Assembly (NCBI RefSeq): GCF_008360935.1
Contig: NZ_SRXO01000033.1
Coordinates: 1-47,295 of the forward strand
Origin: Siccirubricoccus phaeus
GTDB taxonomy: Bacteria > Pseudomonadota > Alphaproteobacteria > Acetobacterales > Acetobacteraceae
DNA: 47,295 nucleotides
Reading direction: 5' to 3'
Under the pieces are notes generated by a model. It was not told the DNA's origin. It was given only the letters and a program-made list of their open reading frames with translations, and did no database searches. This document shows, in pieces, positions 39,009 through 47,295 of this stretch (its first letter is position 1; each line of letters begins with the position of its first letter). A program made the translations under genes and the position numbers.

Positions 39009-41983
39009 GGCACGCTCCGGAGTTCGAGATTGCCCGTGTCGCGCCAATAACCCTCGCCGCGCTCCATGGTCTGCAGGCGGAGATCGACATCGTTCGGGCT
39101 GGCGGGGTCGCCATTCGCCTGGATGACCTCCTCCACCTTGAACATCTCGCGCACCAGCCCCTCCTGGTCGCCCTCCTCGCCACCGAATTGCTCGTCCAGC
39201 CGGCGGACGGTGACGCGCAGCGGCAAGGCGAGGCGCGCCGCCTTCTCCGGCTCGCGCAGCTCGAAGGCGTAGAGCGGCTGGGCGGTCCAGCGCTCGATCG
39301 GGAGCTGGCGGAAGCCGATCATGCTGGCCGCGGCCAGCGCGGTGGTGAAGGCGACATCGCCGCCGCCCTTCGCCTGGTCCAGATCCACGTCCTGCAGCAG
39401 CACCGCGTTGTTGCGAAGCTGCCCGGACTGGTCGAGGCGGCCGATATAACGCGCGGTGGATTTCATCCGGAAGGCACGGCTGCTGAGGTGGAAATTCCGC
39501 AGCCGCGCCTCCGCCTGCAAACCCAGCATGGCGCCGACCGCGGCCGTGGTCTTCGGGTCCTCGATGCGGTTGGCAGCATCGCGGAAGGGGTAGGCGTCGC
39601 TCACCTGGTAGCGATGCATGCGGATGATGCGGTGCGGCGGCACCGGGATGCGCGCCGTGACGATATCGGCCACCGCCGTCAGCCGCGAGGGCCGGCCGGA
39701 GAGCAGCAGCACGTCGCAGCCGAGATGCCAGACCGCCTCGCAGAGATTGGCGAGGATCGGGCCGAAGGTGGCATGCACCAGCCGATCGACCATCGGCACG
39801 GTGGCGACCACCTCCGCCTCCAGCACGCTCTCCTGCGTCGCGCCCGCCTCGCGCGCCTGGCGCTCCACATAGGCGATGGCGCGCTCCACCCCCGTGCTGC
39901 GTTCCCGCAGGATCTCGGAGAGCTTCGCCTGCAGCAGCACGCCGGTGCTGCGCCCTTGCGCCTTCTCCCGCGCCTTCAGGATCTCGATGCCCACCGGCTC
40001 CAGCACCTGGGAGACGAATTGGCGCTTCAGGTGCCTCTCCTGCTCGCTCTGGCCGCCCTGGTCGCCGCCCAGGGTCCGGCGCAGCAGCGCGCCGGCATCC
40101 ATCACCCCCGCATTCTTCAAGGCGGCGGCAAGGCAGGGCACCACGATCTCCGCCAGCACCTGGCGCAGCAGATCGTCGCCCGCGGTCTTGAAGCTTTCGC
40201 GGAATTCCTGCGCCGGCAGCACCGCATCGCCCTCGCCGAGGCGGTAGGAGGCGACCATGAGGTCGGTGGTGCCGCCGCCGATATCGATGCTGGCGACACG
40301 GAGCGGCTGGCCGGCCGGGATGTCCAGCACCTCGAACAGCGCCTGGGCGTCGCCGCCCATCCGCACCGCCACCTCGTTGTGCAGCCAGACGATCTGGGTG
40401 GCGGTCGCCTCGTCCAGGGTGTCCGGGACCTTCGGCTCCTCCATCAGCTTGTTCACCGCGGTGCCGTCCGGCGTGGTCCAGCCCTGCATCTGCCAGGCCA
40501 GCCGCACGCCCGCCTCGGCGCGGGCCCGCAGGATGCGCTGCTCGGCCAGCGGCATCCCCGGCGGCATGGTCAGCACGATGCGGCGCAGCCGCCGCGGCAC
40601 GTCGCTGTCCCGCCTTTCCTGCCGCCCGCCCGGCGAGTTCGCCTGGGCCAGCGCCTGCAGCACGATCTCGGCGATCAGCAGGGAGAACAGCGAGGAGCGG
40701 CTGAAATGCGCCCGCATCGCCGGCGTGCCGCGCGGCGGCTTGCCGCGGCCGAGGCCGCGCACCTCCCCCTCCTCGGTCAGCAGCCGCATGAACATGCCGG
40801 AGACCGGCGGGTCGATCGCCTCCCCCGCCGTGCGGCTGTTGTAGCGCCAGGGCTGCGCCACCTTCGCCTTGTCCCAGAGATACCGCTTGGGCGAGGAAAT
40901 CCCCGTCGCCCCCTCATTCCCGAGCCGTGCCCCCGCCAGCCGCACCGCCTCCGGCCCCACCCGCACCGGCGAGGGCCAGGCGAAGGCCCCGGGCCGGCCG
41001 GAGCGCCGCGAGATCGCATCCCGCCCCAGGCTGGCGCGGCAGAATTCCACCCGGCTCTCGAAGGGCAGCGCATAGGTGCGGTGCGGCTCGGAGAGGTCGC
41101 GCAGGATCAGCGGCATGCTGTCCGAGAGATTCATCCCCTGGCCGGGATGCTCCTCCACCAGGATGCCGCAGGTGCGGCTGTTGCCGACATCAAGCACCAG
41201 ATCGACCTGCACCGGGCTGATCTCCAGCCCCGGGGAGATGGTGTCCACGAAGCGGATGCGCGGGATGCAGCGCAGCTCGTCCAGCAGAGCGAGGAAGGTG
41301 ATGTAGCGGGCCTGATGCTCGCAGGCGAAGGGGAAATCCTCCTTGCGCAGCGGCCGGCCGCGGGTCTGGGCCTGCTTGAACTCGCGGAACATCTCGGCGA
41401 GCCAGGCGGTCACCCATTCCTCGTTGATGAACCAGGAATTGCGGCCGCTATCGGCGACCAAAGCGAGCTCCTGCCCGCGCATCACCGTGCGGGTATTGGG
41501 CGCCACGATGCTGTCCGGGTGGTCCGGGTCCGGCTCCATCAGCCCGGTGTCGAAGGCCAGGGTCAGGCGGGCGGGCCGGGTGGCGCTGCGGCGCGGGTCG
41601 GGCGGCAGCTCGGCGATGCGGGCGCGCACCCAATTGCTCGGGCCGCGATCCATCAGATCGGGCGCGTTCGCCCGCGGCTGCAGCACGGCGAAGACCGGCA
41701 GCGGCACCCATTTGGCGAGGAATGGCTCCAGCGCCCGCGCGACGTTGACGGCGTAGCACTCCTCCTCCACCGGCTGGTGCAGCGAGACGGGGTCGACGAA
41801 CTCCCCCTCCTCATTCGCCACCAGCTCGCGCAGCGCCACCGGCACCTCGCCGGTCTCGTCCGGCACCTCGGAGAGCTTTTCCTCCCAGAAGCGCCGGCTG
41901 AGCCGCGGCAGGGCGTCCAGGTCGAAATCGACATCCCAGAAATGGATGCCGCTGTTCGGCATCAGCGTAATCAGCTTCGTCAT
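39005..41983 (-). CDS. srfB: SrfB-like protein with actin/Hsp70-type ATPase fold
   Basis: A 992-residue protein resembling the putative virulence factor SrfB. The actin/Hsp70-type phosphate-1 motif is LVLDVGNSRTCGILVEE near residue 260. The phosphate-2 motif is ASIDIGGGTTDLMVAS near 560. LLLSGRPSRLTAV near 757 fits the adenosine motif. These point to an ATP-binding fold of the ASKHA superfamily. ATG 41983 (MTKLITLMPNSG) is chosen because the upstream part of the frame is antisense-like low complexity. It is followed without gap by srfC. It probably works as an ATP-driven assembly or chaperone factor in a membrane-linked complex; this is inference. Confidence 0.82.
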   Translation of the reverse strand: MTKLITLMPNSGIHFWDVDFDLDALPRLSRRFWEEKLSEVPDETGEVPVALRELVANEEGEFVDPVSLHQPVEEECYAVNVARALEPFLAKWVPLPVFAVLQPRANAPDLMDRGPSNWVRARIAELPPDPRRSATRPARLTLAFDTGLMEPDPDHPDSIVAPNTRTVMRGQELALVADSGRNSWFINEEWVTAWLAEMFREFKQAQTRGRPLRKEDFPFACEHQARYITFLALLDELRCIPRIRFVDTISPGLEISPVQVDLVLDVGNSRTCGILVEEHPGQGMNLSDSMPLILRDLSEPHRTYALPFESRVEFCRASLGRDAISRRSGRPGAFAWPSPVRVGPEAVRLAGARLGNEGATGISSPKRYLWDKAKVAQPWRYNSRTAGEAIDPPVSGMFMRLLTEEGEVRGLGRGKPPRGTPAMRAHFSRSSLFSLLIAEIVLQALAQANSPGGRQERRDSDVPRRLRRIVLTMPPGMPLAEQRILRARAEAGVRLAWQMQGWTTPDGTAVNKLMEEPKVPDTLDEATATQIVWLHNEVAVRMGGDAQALFEVLDIPAGQPLRVASIDIGGGTTDLMVASYRLGEGDAVLPAQEFRESFKTAGDDLLRQVLAEIVVPCLAAALKNAGVMDAGALLRRTLGGDQGGQSEQERHLKRQFVSQVLEPVGIEILKAREKAQGRSTGVLLQAKLSEILRERSTGVERAIAYVERQAREAGATQESVLEAEVVATVPMVDRLVHATFGPILANLCEAVWHLGCDVLLLSGRPSRLTAVADIVTARIPVPPHRIIRMHRYQVSDAYPFRDAANRIEDPKTTAAVGAMLGLQAEARLRNFHLSSRAFRMKSTARYIGRLDQSGQLRNNAVLLQDVDLDQAKGGGDVAFTTALAAASMIGFRQLPIERWTAQPLYAFELREPEKAARLALPLRVTVRRLDEQFGGEEGDQEGLVREMFKVEEVIQANGDPASPNDVDLRLQTMERGEGYWRDTGNLELRSVP

Positions 41984-42023
41984 GCGCCCATTCCCGGTCG
42001 CGGCCTGCCGGCCCCGCCGCCCC

Positions 42024-43214
42024 TCATCGCCGGAAGCGTCCCGGGGCCTTGGGGCCGGGCCGCGGACCGTCCAATTCGGTCCGGGTGCATTCCGCTTCGT
42101 TGTCGTTGATCCTGACGCAATCCTGCCGGCCGGTGTAGAGGCCCCTTCCGCCCTGGCAGCGCTGCGGCTCGGCGATGTGCATGCGGCGGCCCTCGAAACT
42201 GGCCCGGAGCGGCCCTTCGCAGCGCTGGCCATCGGCCCAGATCAGCTCTTGCCGGCCATTCCCGTCGCGGTCGAAGCAGAGGCGCCAGGCGCGGAGCGGG
42301 TTGCGCTGGCCGGTGCTGGGGTCGATGGTCGTCATATCCGCGCTGTTCCGCCAGCAGCCTTCCAGCATGGCGAGGTCGCCGCGGTCCCAGCGCTCCTGCG
42401 GCAGCTCCTGGCGGCGCGGGGGCTCGGACGGCCGAGGCGGCGTGGGGGCTTCCGCGCGGCGTTCCGGCGGGGGCGGCGGCTGCACCGGCAGCGGGCAGGC
42501 GATGCGGCGGCGGCCGCGCTCCTCCTCCAGCCGCGCCAGCTCGGCTTCCAGCGAATCCTGTCGCCCGGCCTCCCGCTGCGCCTCCTGGAAGATGGCGAGG
42601 CTGGCGGGGTCCAGCCCGCATTGCGGGAGCTGCGCCGGGACCATGGCGGCGCCCAGCAGCGGCAGCAGGACGCCGGCGGCCAGCGCCAGCAGGGCCAGGG
42701 CACCGCCGGCCAGCGCCCAGGGGCGCCAGGGAAAGCCGGGCGGGGCCTGCCAGGCGCGGCCATCGTCGAAGCGGGCGAGCAGGCCGGGCGGGCGTTCGGC
42801 GCGGGCGGGCATATGCGCCCAGGCGGTCAGCACCGGGCGCCCGTCCACGGCGTGCAGGGCGTCGAAATCCGGCACCTCGCGCAGCGCCGGCCAGGCCTCG
42901 GCCACCGCCGGCGCGGCGCCGCTTTCGCCGAGGCGGCGGATATCGGAGAGGATGGCGCCCAGCGCCTCGGTCAGCGCCCGGCGGTCCGCCAGGGGCAGGT
43001 CCGGGAACGGCCTGCTGCGGCTGCCGGGGGCGGTCCAGGCGAGTTCCTCCGCCGCCTCCACCGGCGCCGCCAGCACCGCAGCATGGGCCGGGCCCAGCCC
43101 GGCCGCGATCTCCGCCACCAGCGCCGCATGCCATGCGGCGGGGCTGCGGGAGGGCAGCAGCGGGCGGATGACGTCCCGCCGGCGGCGGTCGAGGGTCAGG
43201 GCGGCACCGCTCAT
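42024..43214 (-). CDS. SrfA-like membrane protein, paralog 4 (GCW-type C-terminal domain)
   Basis: A 396-residue member of a four-paralog set. The N-terminal cytosolic domain (1-165) holds AAWHAALVAEIAAGLGPAHA, LTEALGAILSDIRRLGESG and VDGRPVLTAWAHMPA. A transmembrane helix follows at about 166-190, then a periplasmic charged coil (QEAQREAGRQDSLEAELARL) and a Pro-rich linker. The C-terminal domain (about 290-396) is unique to this copy: LEGCWRNSADM, AWRLCFDRDGNG and several Cys. It resembles small lipocalin-like or ligand-binding domains. It lies 40 bases upstream of srfB. Confidence 0.7.
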   Translation of the reverse strand: MSGAALTLDRRRRDVIRPLLPSRSPAAWHAALVAEIAAGLGPAHAAVLAAPVEAAEELAWTAPGSRSRPFPDLPLADRRALTEALGAILSDIRRLGESGAAPAVAEAWPALREVPDFDALHAVDGRPVLTAWAHMPARAERPPGLLARFDDGRAWQAPPGFPWRPWALAGGALALLALAAGVLLPLLGAAMVPAQLPQCGLDPASLAIFQEAQREAGRQDSLEAELARLEEERGRRRIACPLPVQPPPPPERRAEAPTPPRPSEPPRRQELPQERWDRGDLAMLEGCWRNSADMTTIDPSTGQRNPLRAWRLCFDRDGNGRQELIWADGQRCEGPLRASFEGRRMHIAEPQRCQGGRGLYTGRQDCVRINDNEAECTRTELDGPRPGPKAPGRFRR

Positions 43215-43242
43215 CGGCGCTCTCTCCAGTTCGGGCAGGCCC

Positions 43243-44514
43243 TCATCGCGGCAGCACCGAGAATTCGACGATCATCGGCCCCGGCGGGACGCTGCCGGCC
43301 CTGGCATAACCCGGCACCACCCGGTCCGGCTGCCCTTCCTGCCTTATGGTGATGCGAAAGGCGGAGCCCGGCATCTGCCGCACCCGGCCGCAGCAGGCAT
43401 CCACATGCACCCGGTAGCGGCCGGGCGGCGGCCGGTCCCAGACGGCGTTCTCCACCGGGGTGCGGGTCAGGCCCGGGGCCGGGTTGGGGCCGCCGCGATT
43501 GGCATCCACGTCGATCCGCCCGCCGCAGGCGCCGCGGCTGTTGTCCGGCCCCAGCATCCGACCGTCCGGGCAGATCACGTAGAGGTCGAGGTCGTTGGTA
43601 TCCTCCCAGGCGAGGATGATCTGCAGCCGGCCGCTGCGGCCGCCGGCGCGGGCGGCGCGCTCGGCATCCGGGCTGGGCTGGGGCGGACCAGGGGGCGGAC
43701 GCGGCGGTTCCTCCCGCCGCGGCGGCGGTGGCGGCGGCGGGGCCTCGGCGCGGCGCGGCGGCGGTTCGGGCGGGGGCGGGGCGGTGGGCAGGGGGCAGGC
43801 GAGGCGGCGGCGGCCGCGCTCCTCCTCCAGCCGCGCCAATTCGGCTTCCAGGGAGTCCTGCCGCGCCGCCTCGCGCTGCGCCTCCTGCAGCGTGGCGAGG
43901 CCGGCGGGGTCCACCCGGCATGGCGGGATTTCCGCCGGGGCCAGCGCGGCGCCGACCAGGGGCAGCAGCAGCCCGGCCGCCAGGGCGAAGGCCGCCAGCG
44001 CCGCCGCCCCCAGGCCCCAGCGCCGCCAGGGGAAACGCGGCGGGGGCTGCCAGGCGCGGCCATCGTCGAAGCGGGCGAGCAGGCCGGGCGGGCGCTCCGC
44101 CCGGGCGGGGATATGCGCCCAGGCGGTCAGCACGGGGCGGCCATCCACGACGTGCAGGGCGTCCAGGTCCGGCACCTCGCGCAGCGCCGGCCAGGCCTCG
44201 GCCAGGGTGGGCGCGGCGCCGCTTTCGCCGAGGCGGCGAATATCGGAGAGGATGGCGCCCAGCGCCTCGGTCAGCGCCCGGCGATCGGTGGCGGGCAGGG
44301 CGCTGAAGGGCCGGCTGCGCGCGCCCGGGGCGGTCCAGGCGAAATCCTCCCCCTCCGCCACCGGCGCTGCCAGCACCGCGGCATGGGCGGGGCCGAGCCC
44401 GGTCGCGATCTCCGCCACGAGCGCCGCATGCCATTCGGCCGGTGTCCGCCCCGGCAGCAGCGGCCGCAGCGCCGCCGCCCGGCGGCGGTCGAGGAGGAGC
44501 GGCGCGCCGCTCAC
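43243..44514 (-). CDS. SrfA-like membrane protein, paralog 3 (DUF2135-like C-terminus)
   Basis: A 423-residue member of the paralog set, with the shared N-terminal domain (TPAEWHAALVAEIATGLGPA, VDGRPVLTAWAHIPA), a transmembrane helix, a charged coil and a long Pro/Arg-rich linker. The C-terminal domain (about 310-423) reads LQIILAWEDTNDLDLYVICP, then GGRIDVDANRGG, ENAVW and GRYRVHVDAC, which matches the DUF2135/YfaP-type beta-sandwich. The start is GTG 44514, as the open frame beyond it is low complexity. Confidence 0.7.
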   Translation of the reverse strand: MSGAPLLLDRRRAAALRPLLPGRTPAEWHAALVAEIATGLGPAHAAVLAAPVAEGEDFAWTAPGARSRPFSALPATDRRALTEALGAILSDIRRLGESGAAPTLAEAWPALREVPDLDALHVVDGRPVLTAWAHIPARAERPPGLLARFDDGRAWQPPPRFPWRRWGLGAAALAAFALAAGLLLPLVGAALAPAEIPPCRVDPAGLATLQEAQREAARQDSLEAELARLEEERGRRRLACPLPTAPPPPEPPPRRAEAPPPPPPPRREEPPRPPPGPPQPSPDAERAARAGGRSGRLQIILAWEDTNDLDLYVICPDGRMLGPDNSRGACGGRIDVDANRGGPNPAPGLTRTPVENAVWDRPPPGRYRVHVDACCGRVRQMPGSAFRITIRQEGQPDRVVPGYARAGSVPPGPMIVEFSVLPR

Positions 44515-44624
44515 CGCGCCCCGCTCCGCAGGCAAGGCGCCAGGCACCCCGGCGCAGCCAGCGCCGCATCCCGCCGGCAGGGCGCCAAGCACCCCGCCGC
44601 CACCCGCGCCGCCCGGTGTCGTGA

Positions 44625-44639
44625 CGCGGCTTTGCCGCG
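44625..44639. repeat. Hairpin in the gap between two paralogs
   Basis: CGCGGC-TTT-GCCGCG. It sits in the 232-base gap 44515-44746, the only sizeable gap among the four paralog genes. The gap also has an imperfect direct repeat around GGCGCCAnGCACCCCG. No gene is seen there. Confidence 0.4.
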
Positions 44640-44746
44640 GCAGGCTGCGCGAGGCGCCAGCCGCTTTGCGACTCCCTGGGGCGCCCGGGGAGCCCCGCAG
44701 CGGCTTCCTGGGGAATGACGGCGGCGCGCAGCGAGGTCGCGGGGAA

Positions 44747-45937
44747 TTAGCGGATGGGGCAGTTCAGCCGGTAGCGCCACTGGGTGCTGGCGGAGGGGCC
44801 GGTGACCACCACCTCCACCACATAGTCGTTGCCCTGCGGCCGCCAGGGGAATTGCAGCCGGCCGCGGAAGCTGACGAAGCCGCGCGTGCCGGTGATGGGC
44901 TGGCCGCGATAGAACACCTCCAGCCGGTCCGGCTCCAGCCGCATGTCGTAATCCAGCACCGCCAGCCCGGGCGTGGGCCCGAGGAAATGCCGGGTGCGGG
45001 TCACGCCATAGCCGCCGGATTGCGTCTCCACATCGCAGGGCTGGGTGCCAGGGGGCGGGCCGGGGGGTGGGCGCGGCGGCTCCTCCCGCCGCGGTGGCGG
45101 GGGCGGCGGCGCCTCGGCCCGGCGCTGCGGCGGCGGGGGCGGCGGCGGCGGTTCGGGCGGGGGCGGCTCCGGCGGGGGTGGCGCGGGCGGCGGCGGTTCC
45201 TCCACCGGCAGGGGGCAGGCCAGGCGGCGACGGCCCATCTCCTCCTCCAGCCGGGCCAGCTCGGCCTCCAGCGCATCCTGCCGCTCGGCCTCCCGCTGCG
45301 CCTCCTGGTACAAGGCAAGGCTGTCCGGCTCGATGCGGCAGGCGGGGATCTCCACCGGCAGCAGCGCCGCGCCGAAGAGCGGCAGCATTATGCCCGCCGC
45401 CAGACCCAGCGCCGCCAGCGCGCCGCCGGCCAGGGCCCAGGGGCGCCAGGGAAAGCCGGGCGGGGCGGCCCAGGCGCGGCCATCGTCGAAGCGCGCCAGC
45501 AGCCCGGGCGGCCGCTCCGCCCGGGCGGGGATATGCGCCCAGGCGGTCAGCACCGGCCTGCCATCCACGGCAAACAGCGCGTCCAGATCCGGCACTTCCC
45601 GCAGCGCCGGCCAGGCCTCGGCGACGGTGGGCGCCGCGCCGCTCTCCCCCAGCCGGCGGATGTCGGAAAGGATGGCCCCCAGCGCCTCGGTCAGCGCCCG
45701 CCGGTCGGTCAGGGGCAGCTCGGCAAAGCTCTTGCTCCGCACCCCCGGCGCGGACCAGAGCAGCTCCCCCGCCTCCTCCGCCGGCGCCGCCAGCAGCGCG
45801 GCATGGGCCGGGCCCAGCCCGGCCGCGATCTCCGCCACCAGCGCCGCATGCCAGGCGGCCGCCGGGCGCGCGGGCAGCAGCGGGCGCAGGGAGTCCGCCC
45901 GCCGCCGGTCGAGCACCAGGGATGGGTTGGTGCTCAT
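44747..45937 (-). CDS. SrfA-like membrane protein, paralog 2
   Basis: A 396-residue member of the set with the same N-terminal domain (AAWHAALVAEIAAGLGPAHA, ALGAILSDIRRLGESGAAPT), transmembrane helix (about 165-190), coil and an extreme Pro-rich linker (runs of six or more Pro). Its C-terminal domain (about 305-396) differs from the others: RTRHFLGPTPGLAVLDYDMR, then RGFVSFRGRLQFPWRPQGND and a final Cys. The start overlaps the stop of paralog 1 by one base (TGATG). Confidence 0.7.
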   Translation of the reverse strand: MSTNPSLVLDRRRADSLRPLLPARPAAAWHAALVAEIAAGLGPAHAALLAAPAEEAGELLWSAPGVRSKSFAELPLTDRRALTEALGAILSDIRRLGESGAAPTVAEAWPALREVPDLDALFAVDGRPVLTAWAHIPARAERPPGLLARFDDGRAWAAPPGFPWRPWALAGGALAALGLAAGIMLPLFGAALLPVEIPACRIEPDSLALYQEAQREAERQDALEAELARLEEEMGRRRLACPLPVEEPPPPAPPPPEPPPPEPPPPPPPPQRRAEAPPPPPPRREEPPRPPPGPPPGTQPCDVETQSGGYGVTRTRHFLGPTPGLAVLDYDMRLEPDRLEVFYRGQPITGTRGFVSFRGRLQFPWRPQGNDYVVEVVVTGPSASTQWRYRLNCPIR

Positions 45938-47178
45938 CAGGGCACATCGACGGTGGTCACCGGCTGCCGCCCGGCCCCGGCCCGCGCCACCCCGGTGACG
46001 ACCCGGTCAGGCCGGCCCTCCTGCCGGATGGTGATGCGGAAGGGCACGTTGTTGCTGCCGTTGGGGGCGTAATTCTCCACCTCCACCCGGTAGGTGCCGC
46101 TGCCCGGATTGGCCCAGACGGCATTCTCCACCGGCTGGGCCATCTGCCGCTCGGCATTCGCATCCACGTCGAGCTGCCCGCCGCAGACGGCCCGGGCGCC
46201 CCAGAACAGCCGCTGGCCGTTCGGGCAGGTGACGTGGAGGTCCACATCCGCCCGCCCCTCCCAGGCCAGCACGATCTGCAGCCTTCCGGTCTGCCCGCCC
46301 TCCCGCTGCGCCCGCTCCAGGTCCGGGTTGCGCGGCTGTTCCTGCACCGGCTGCTGGGGTTGGGGCTGGGGTTGCGGCTCCGGCCGGGGGGCGGGCAGGG
46401 GCGGGCAGGCGGCGCGGCGATCGGCCGCCTCGGTCACCAGCCGGGCCAGCTCGCGGCGCAGCGCGCTCTCCCGCTCGGAGGCCTCGCGCAGCGCGCCGAG
46501 GGCGGCGAGGTCCTCCGGGCTGACGGTGCAGGCCACCTCCTGCGGCGCCAGCCAGCCGAAGGGGTCGCGCCAGGCGAAGAGCAGGGCGAGCGCCAGCAGC
46601 AGCAGCGCGCCGAGCAGCGCCGCCAGCACCGGCCAGAGGCGCGGCCCCGGCGGCACCGGCCCGGGGGGCGGCGGCAGGATGGCCATGGGCAGCTCTGCCG
46701 CCGCCATCCGCCCGGTCAGGGTCTCGGCCCCGGCGGCGGCCCCGGCCCGCTCATGCCCCCAGGCGACCAGCACCGGCTTGCCGTCGATGCGGTAGATGGT
46801 CCGCGCCTCGGGCTGCGGCAGGGTGATGGCGGCCTGGATCAGGCCGGCCATGAAGCGGGTTTCCGGCCTGGCGCCGAGCCGCGTGGCCAGCGCCGCGATC
46901 TCCGCCCGCATCCCATGCCAGCTGGCGAGCAGCGCCTCGCGCTCCGCCTCCGGCAGGCTGTCGGCGCGCAGCGCGGCGCCCTGGCCCTCGGCATACCAGT
47001 CGATCTCGCCGCGGCCGGGGTTGCGCTGCGGCTCGGCGAAGAGGGCGGCGTGGTCCGGGCCGAGCGCATCGGCGATCTGCGCCGTCAGCGCATCCCACTG
47101 GTCCACGGCCAGCGTGCCGCCGGTGCCGAGGGCCTGGTATTCCGCGCTTCCGGTGACGGCGATGCGACGGGTGGGCAT
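45937..47178 (-). CDS. srfA: SrfA family-like membrane protein, paralog 1
   Basis: A 413-residue protein and the most SrfA-like of the four. The N-terminal domain has GSAEYQALGTGG, GRGEIDWYAEGQGA and RIDGKPVLVAWGHE. A transmembrane helix follows at about 175-200 (LWPVLAALLGALLLLALAL), then a coil and a Pro/Gln linker. The C-terminus is DUF2135-like: LQIVLAWEGRADVDLHVTCP, GGQLDVDANAE, ENAVWANPGSGTYRVEVENY. The C-terminal half should be periplasmic. It is first of the four tandem copies and seventeen bases downstream of the partial gene at the window edge. Confidence 0.7.
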   Translation of the reverse strand: MPTRRIAVTGSAEYQALGTGGTLAVDQWDALTAQIADALGPDHAALFAEPQRNPGRGEIDWYAEGQGAALRADSLPEAEREALLASWHGMRAEIAALATRLGARPETRFMAGLIQAAITLPQPEARTIYRIDGKPVLVAWGHERAGAAAGAETLTGRMAAAELPMAILPPPPGPVPPGPRLWPVLAALLGALLLLALALLFAWRDPFGWLAPQEVACTVSPEDLAALGALREASERESALRRELARLVTEAADRRAACPPLPAPRPEPQPQPQPQQPVQEQPRNPDLERAQREGGQTGRLQIVLAWEGRADVDLHVTCPNGQRLFWGARAVCGGQLDVDANAERQMAQPVENAVWANPGSGTYRVEVENYAPNGSNNVPFRITIRQEGRPDRVVTGVARAGAGRQPVTTVDVP

Positions 47179-47193
47179 GGGCCTCCGCCCCCC

Positions 47194-47295
47194 TCAGCGC
47201 TGCGGCGGCGTGGCGGGGGGCGGCGCGGCGGGCGGAGCCCCACCGGGCGGGGCGCCGGGTGCCGGGCCGGGCGCGGCGGCCGGGGGCGCGCCCGG
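47194..47295 (-). CDS. 3' end of an upstream gene (partial)
   Basis: The last 33 codons of a frame entering from beyond the window, almost entirely Pro, Ala and Gly (ending PATPPQR, stop TGA). It is followed closely by srfA. Pro-rich tails are also found in the neighbouring locus proteins, so it may be an earlier member of the same operon. Its identity cannot be read. Confidence 0.4.
   Translation of the reverse strand, partial: PGAPPAAAPGPAPGAPPGGAPPAAPPPATPPQR

Noticed and set aside
36297-42109. Two very long plus-strand open frames opposite srfC and srfB (917 and 973 codons)
   Set aside because: Arg/Gln/His/Ala-rich mirror products of real genes with conserved motifs on the other strand; no domains.
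41984-42232. N-terminal extension of the srfB frame
   Set aside because: Overlaps the end of paralog 4 and is low complexity; ATG 41983 begins the family-like sequence.

Overview
The window is a chromosomal segment of a very GC-rich (about 70%) alphaproteobacterium, most likely of the Roseomonas type within Acetobacteraceae. This is inferred from base composition, the dcd-murA-hisG-hisD ... infA-maf-rng-yacG-tRNA-Phe gene order and overall protein character; no database was searched.

Layout. (1) 1-3733: chromosomal catabolic genes on the + strand (flavin-dependent monooxygenase, 2-hydroxyacid dehydrogenase, MhpD-type hydratase). (2) About 3964/4033-15750: an integrative mobilizable element of about 11.7 kb inserted at the 3' end of a tRNA-Phe gene. 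It carries MobC-like and MobA-like mobilization proteins, two small proteins, a TraG/VirD4-like coupling ATPase, a low-GC three-gene cargo operon (HTH-ASCH regulator, PIN-GNAT-PUA-like effector, P-loop kinase), a higBA-like toxin-antitoxin operon with an extra HTH gene, a small secreted protein, a 320-bp cluster of eight hairpins, an AT-rich patch with a ribbon-helix-helix protein, and a large serine recombinase that reads into the tRNA. (3) 15745-23056: housekeeping genes on the - strand: tRNA-Phe, yacG, rng, maf, infA, a DUF29 gene, hisD, hisG, murA, dcd. (4) 23221-23346: an unannotated small RNA candidate with promoter, hairpin, exposed anti-Shine-Dalgarno segment and intrinsic terminator. 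(5) 23945-28661: a + strand operon for a 2-oxoacid:ferredoxin oxidoreductase (alpha/gamma and beta subunits) with its own GltD-like FAD/NAD(P)/[4Fe-4S] subunit, followed by a convergent parDE pair. (6) 29262-47295: an 18-kb, mostly translationally coupled - strand locus of the SrfABC type: four modular SrfA-like membrane proteins, SrfB (actin/Hsp70-like ATPase fold), SrfC (P-loop GTPase-like), a one-TM Sel1-like protein, a secreted VWA protein, an ABC ATPase and FtsX/MacB-like permease, and a secreted FGE-sulfatase-fold protein without the usual active-site cysteines.

How things fit. Reading the element as a circle, the recombinase frame continues across the attachment core ATGGTGC into the open frame at the left end and stops 12 nt before mobC. 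This suggests that the recombinase gene is split by integration, and that recombinase and mobilization genes form one transcription unit only after excision. The two best candidates for an undescribed system are the HTH-ASCH / PIN-GNAT-PUA / kinase operon (8122-10965) and the expanded srf locus (29262-47178). All functional statements rest on reading motifs by eye.
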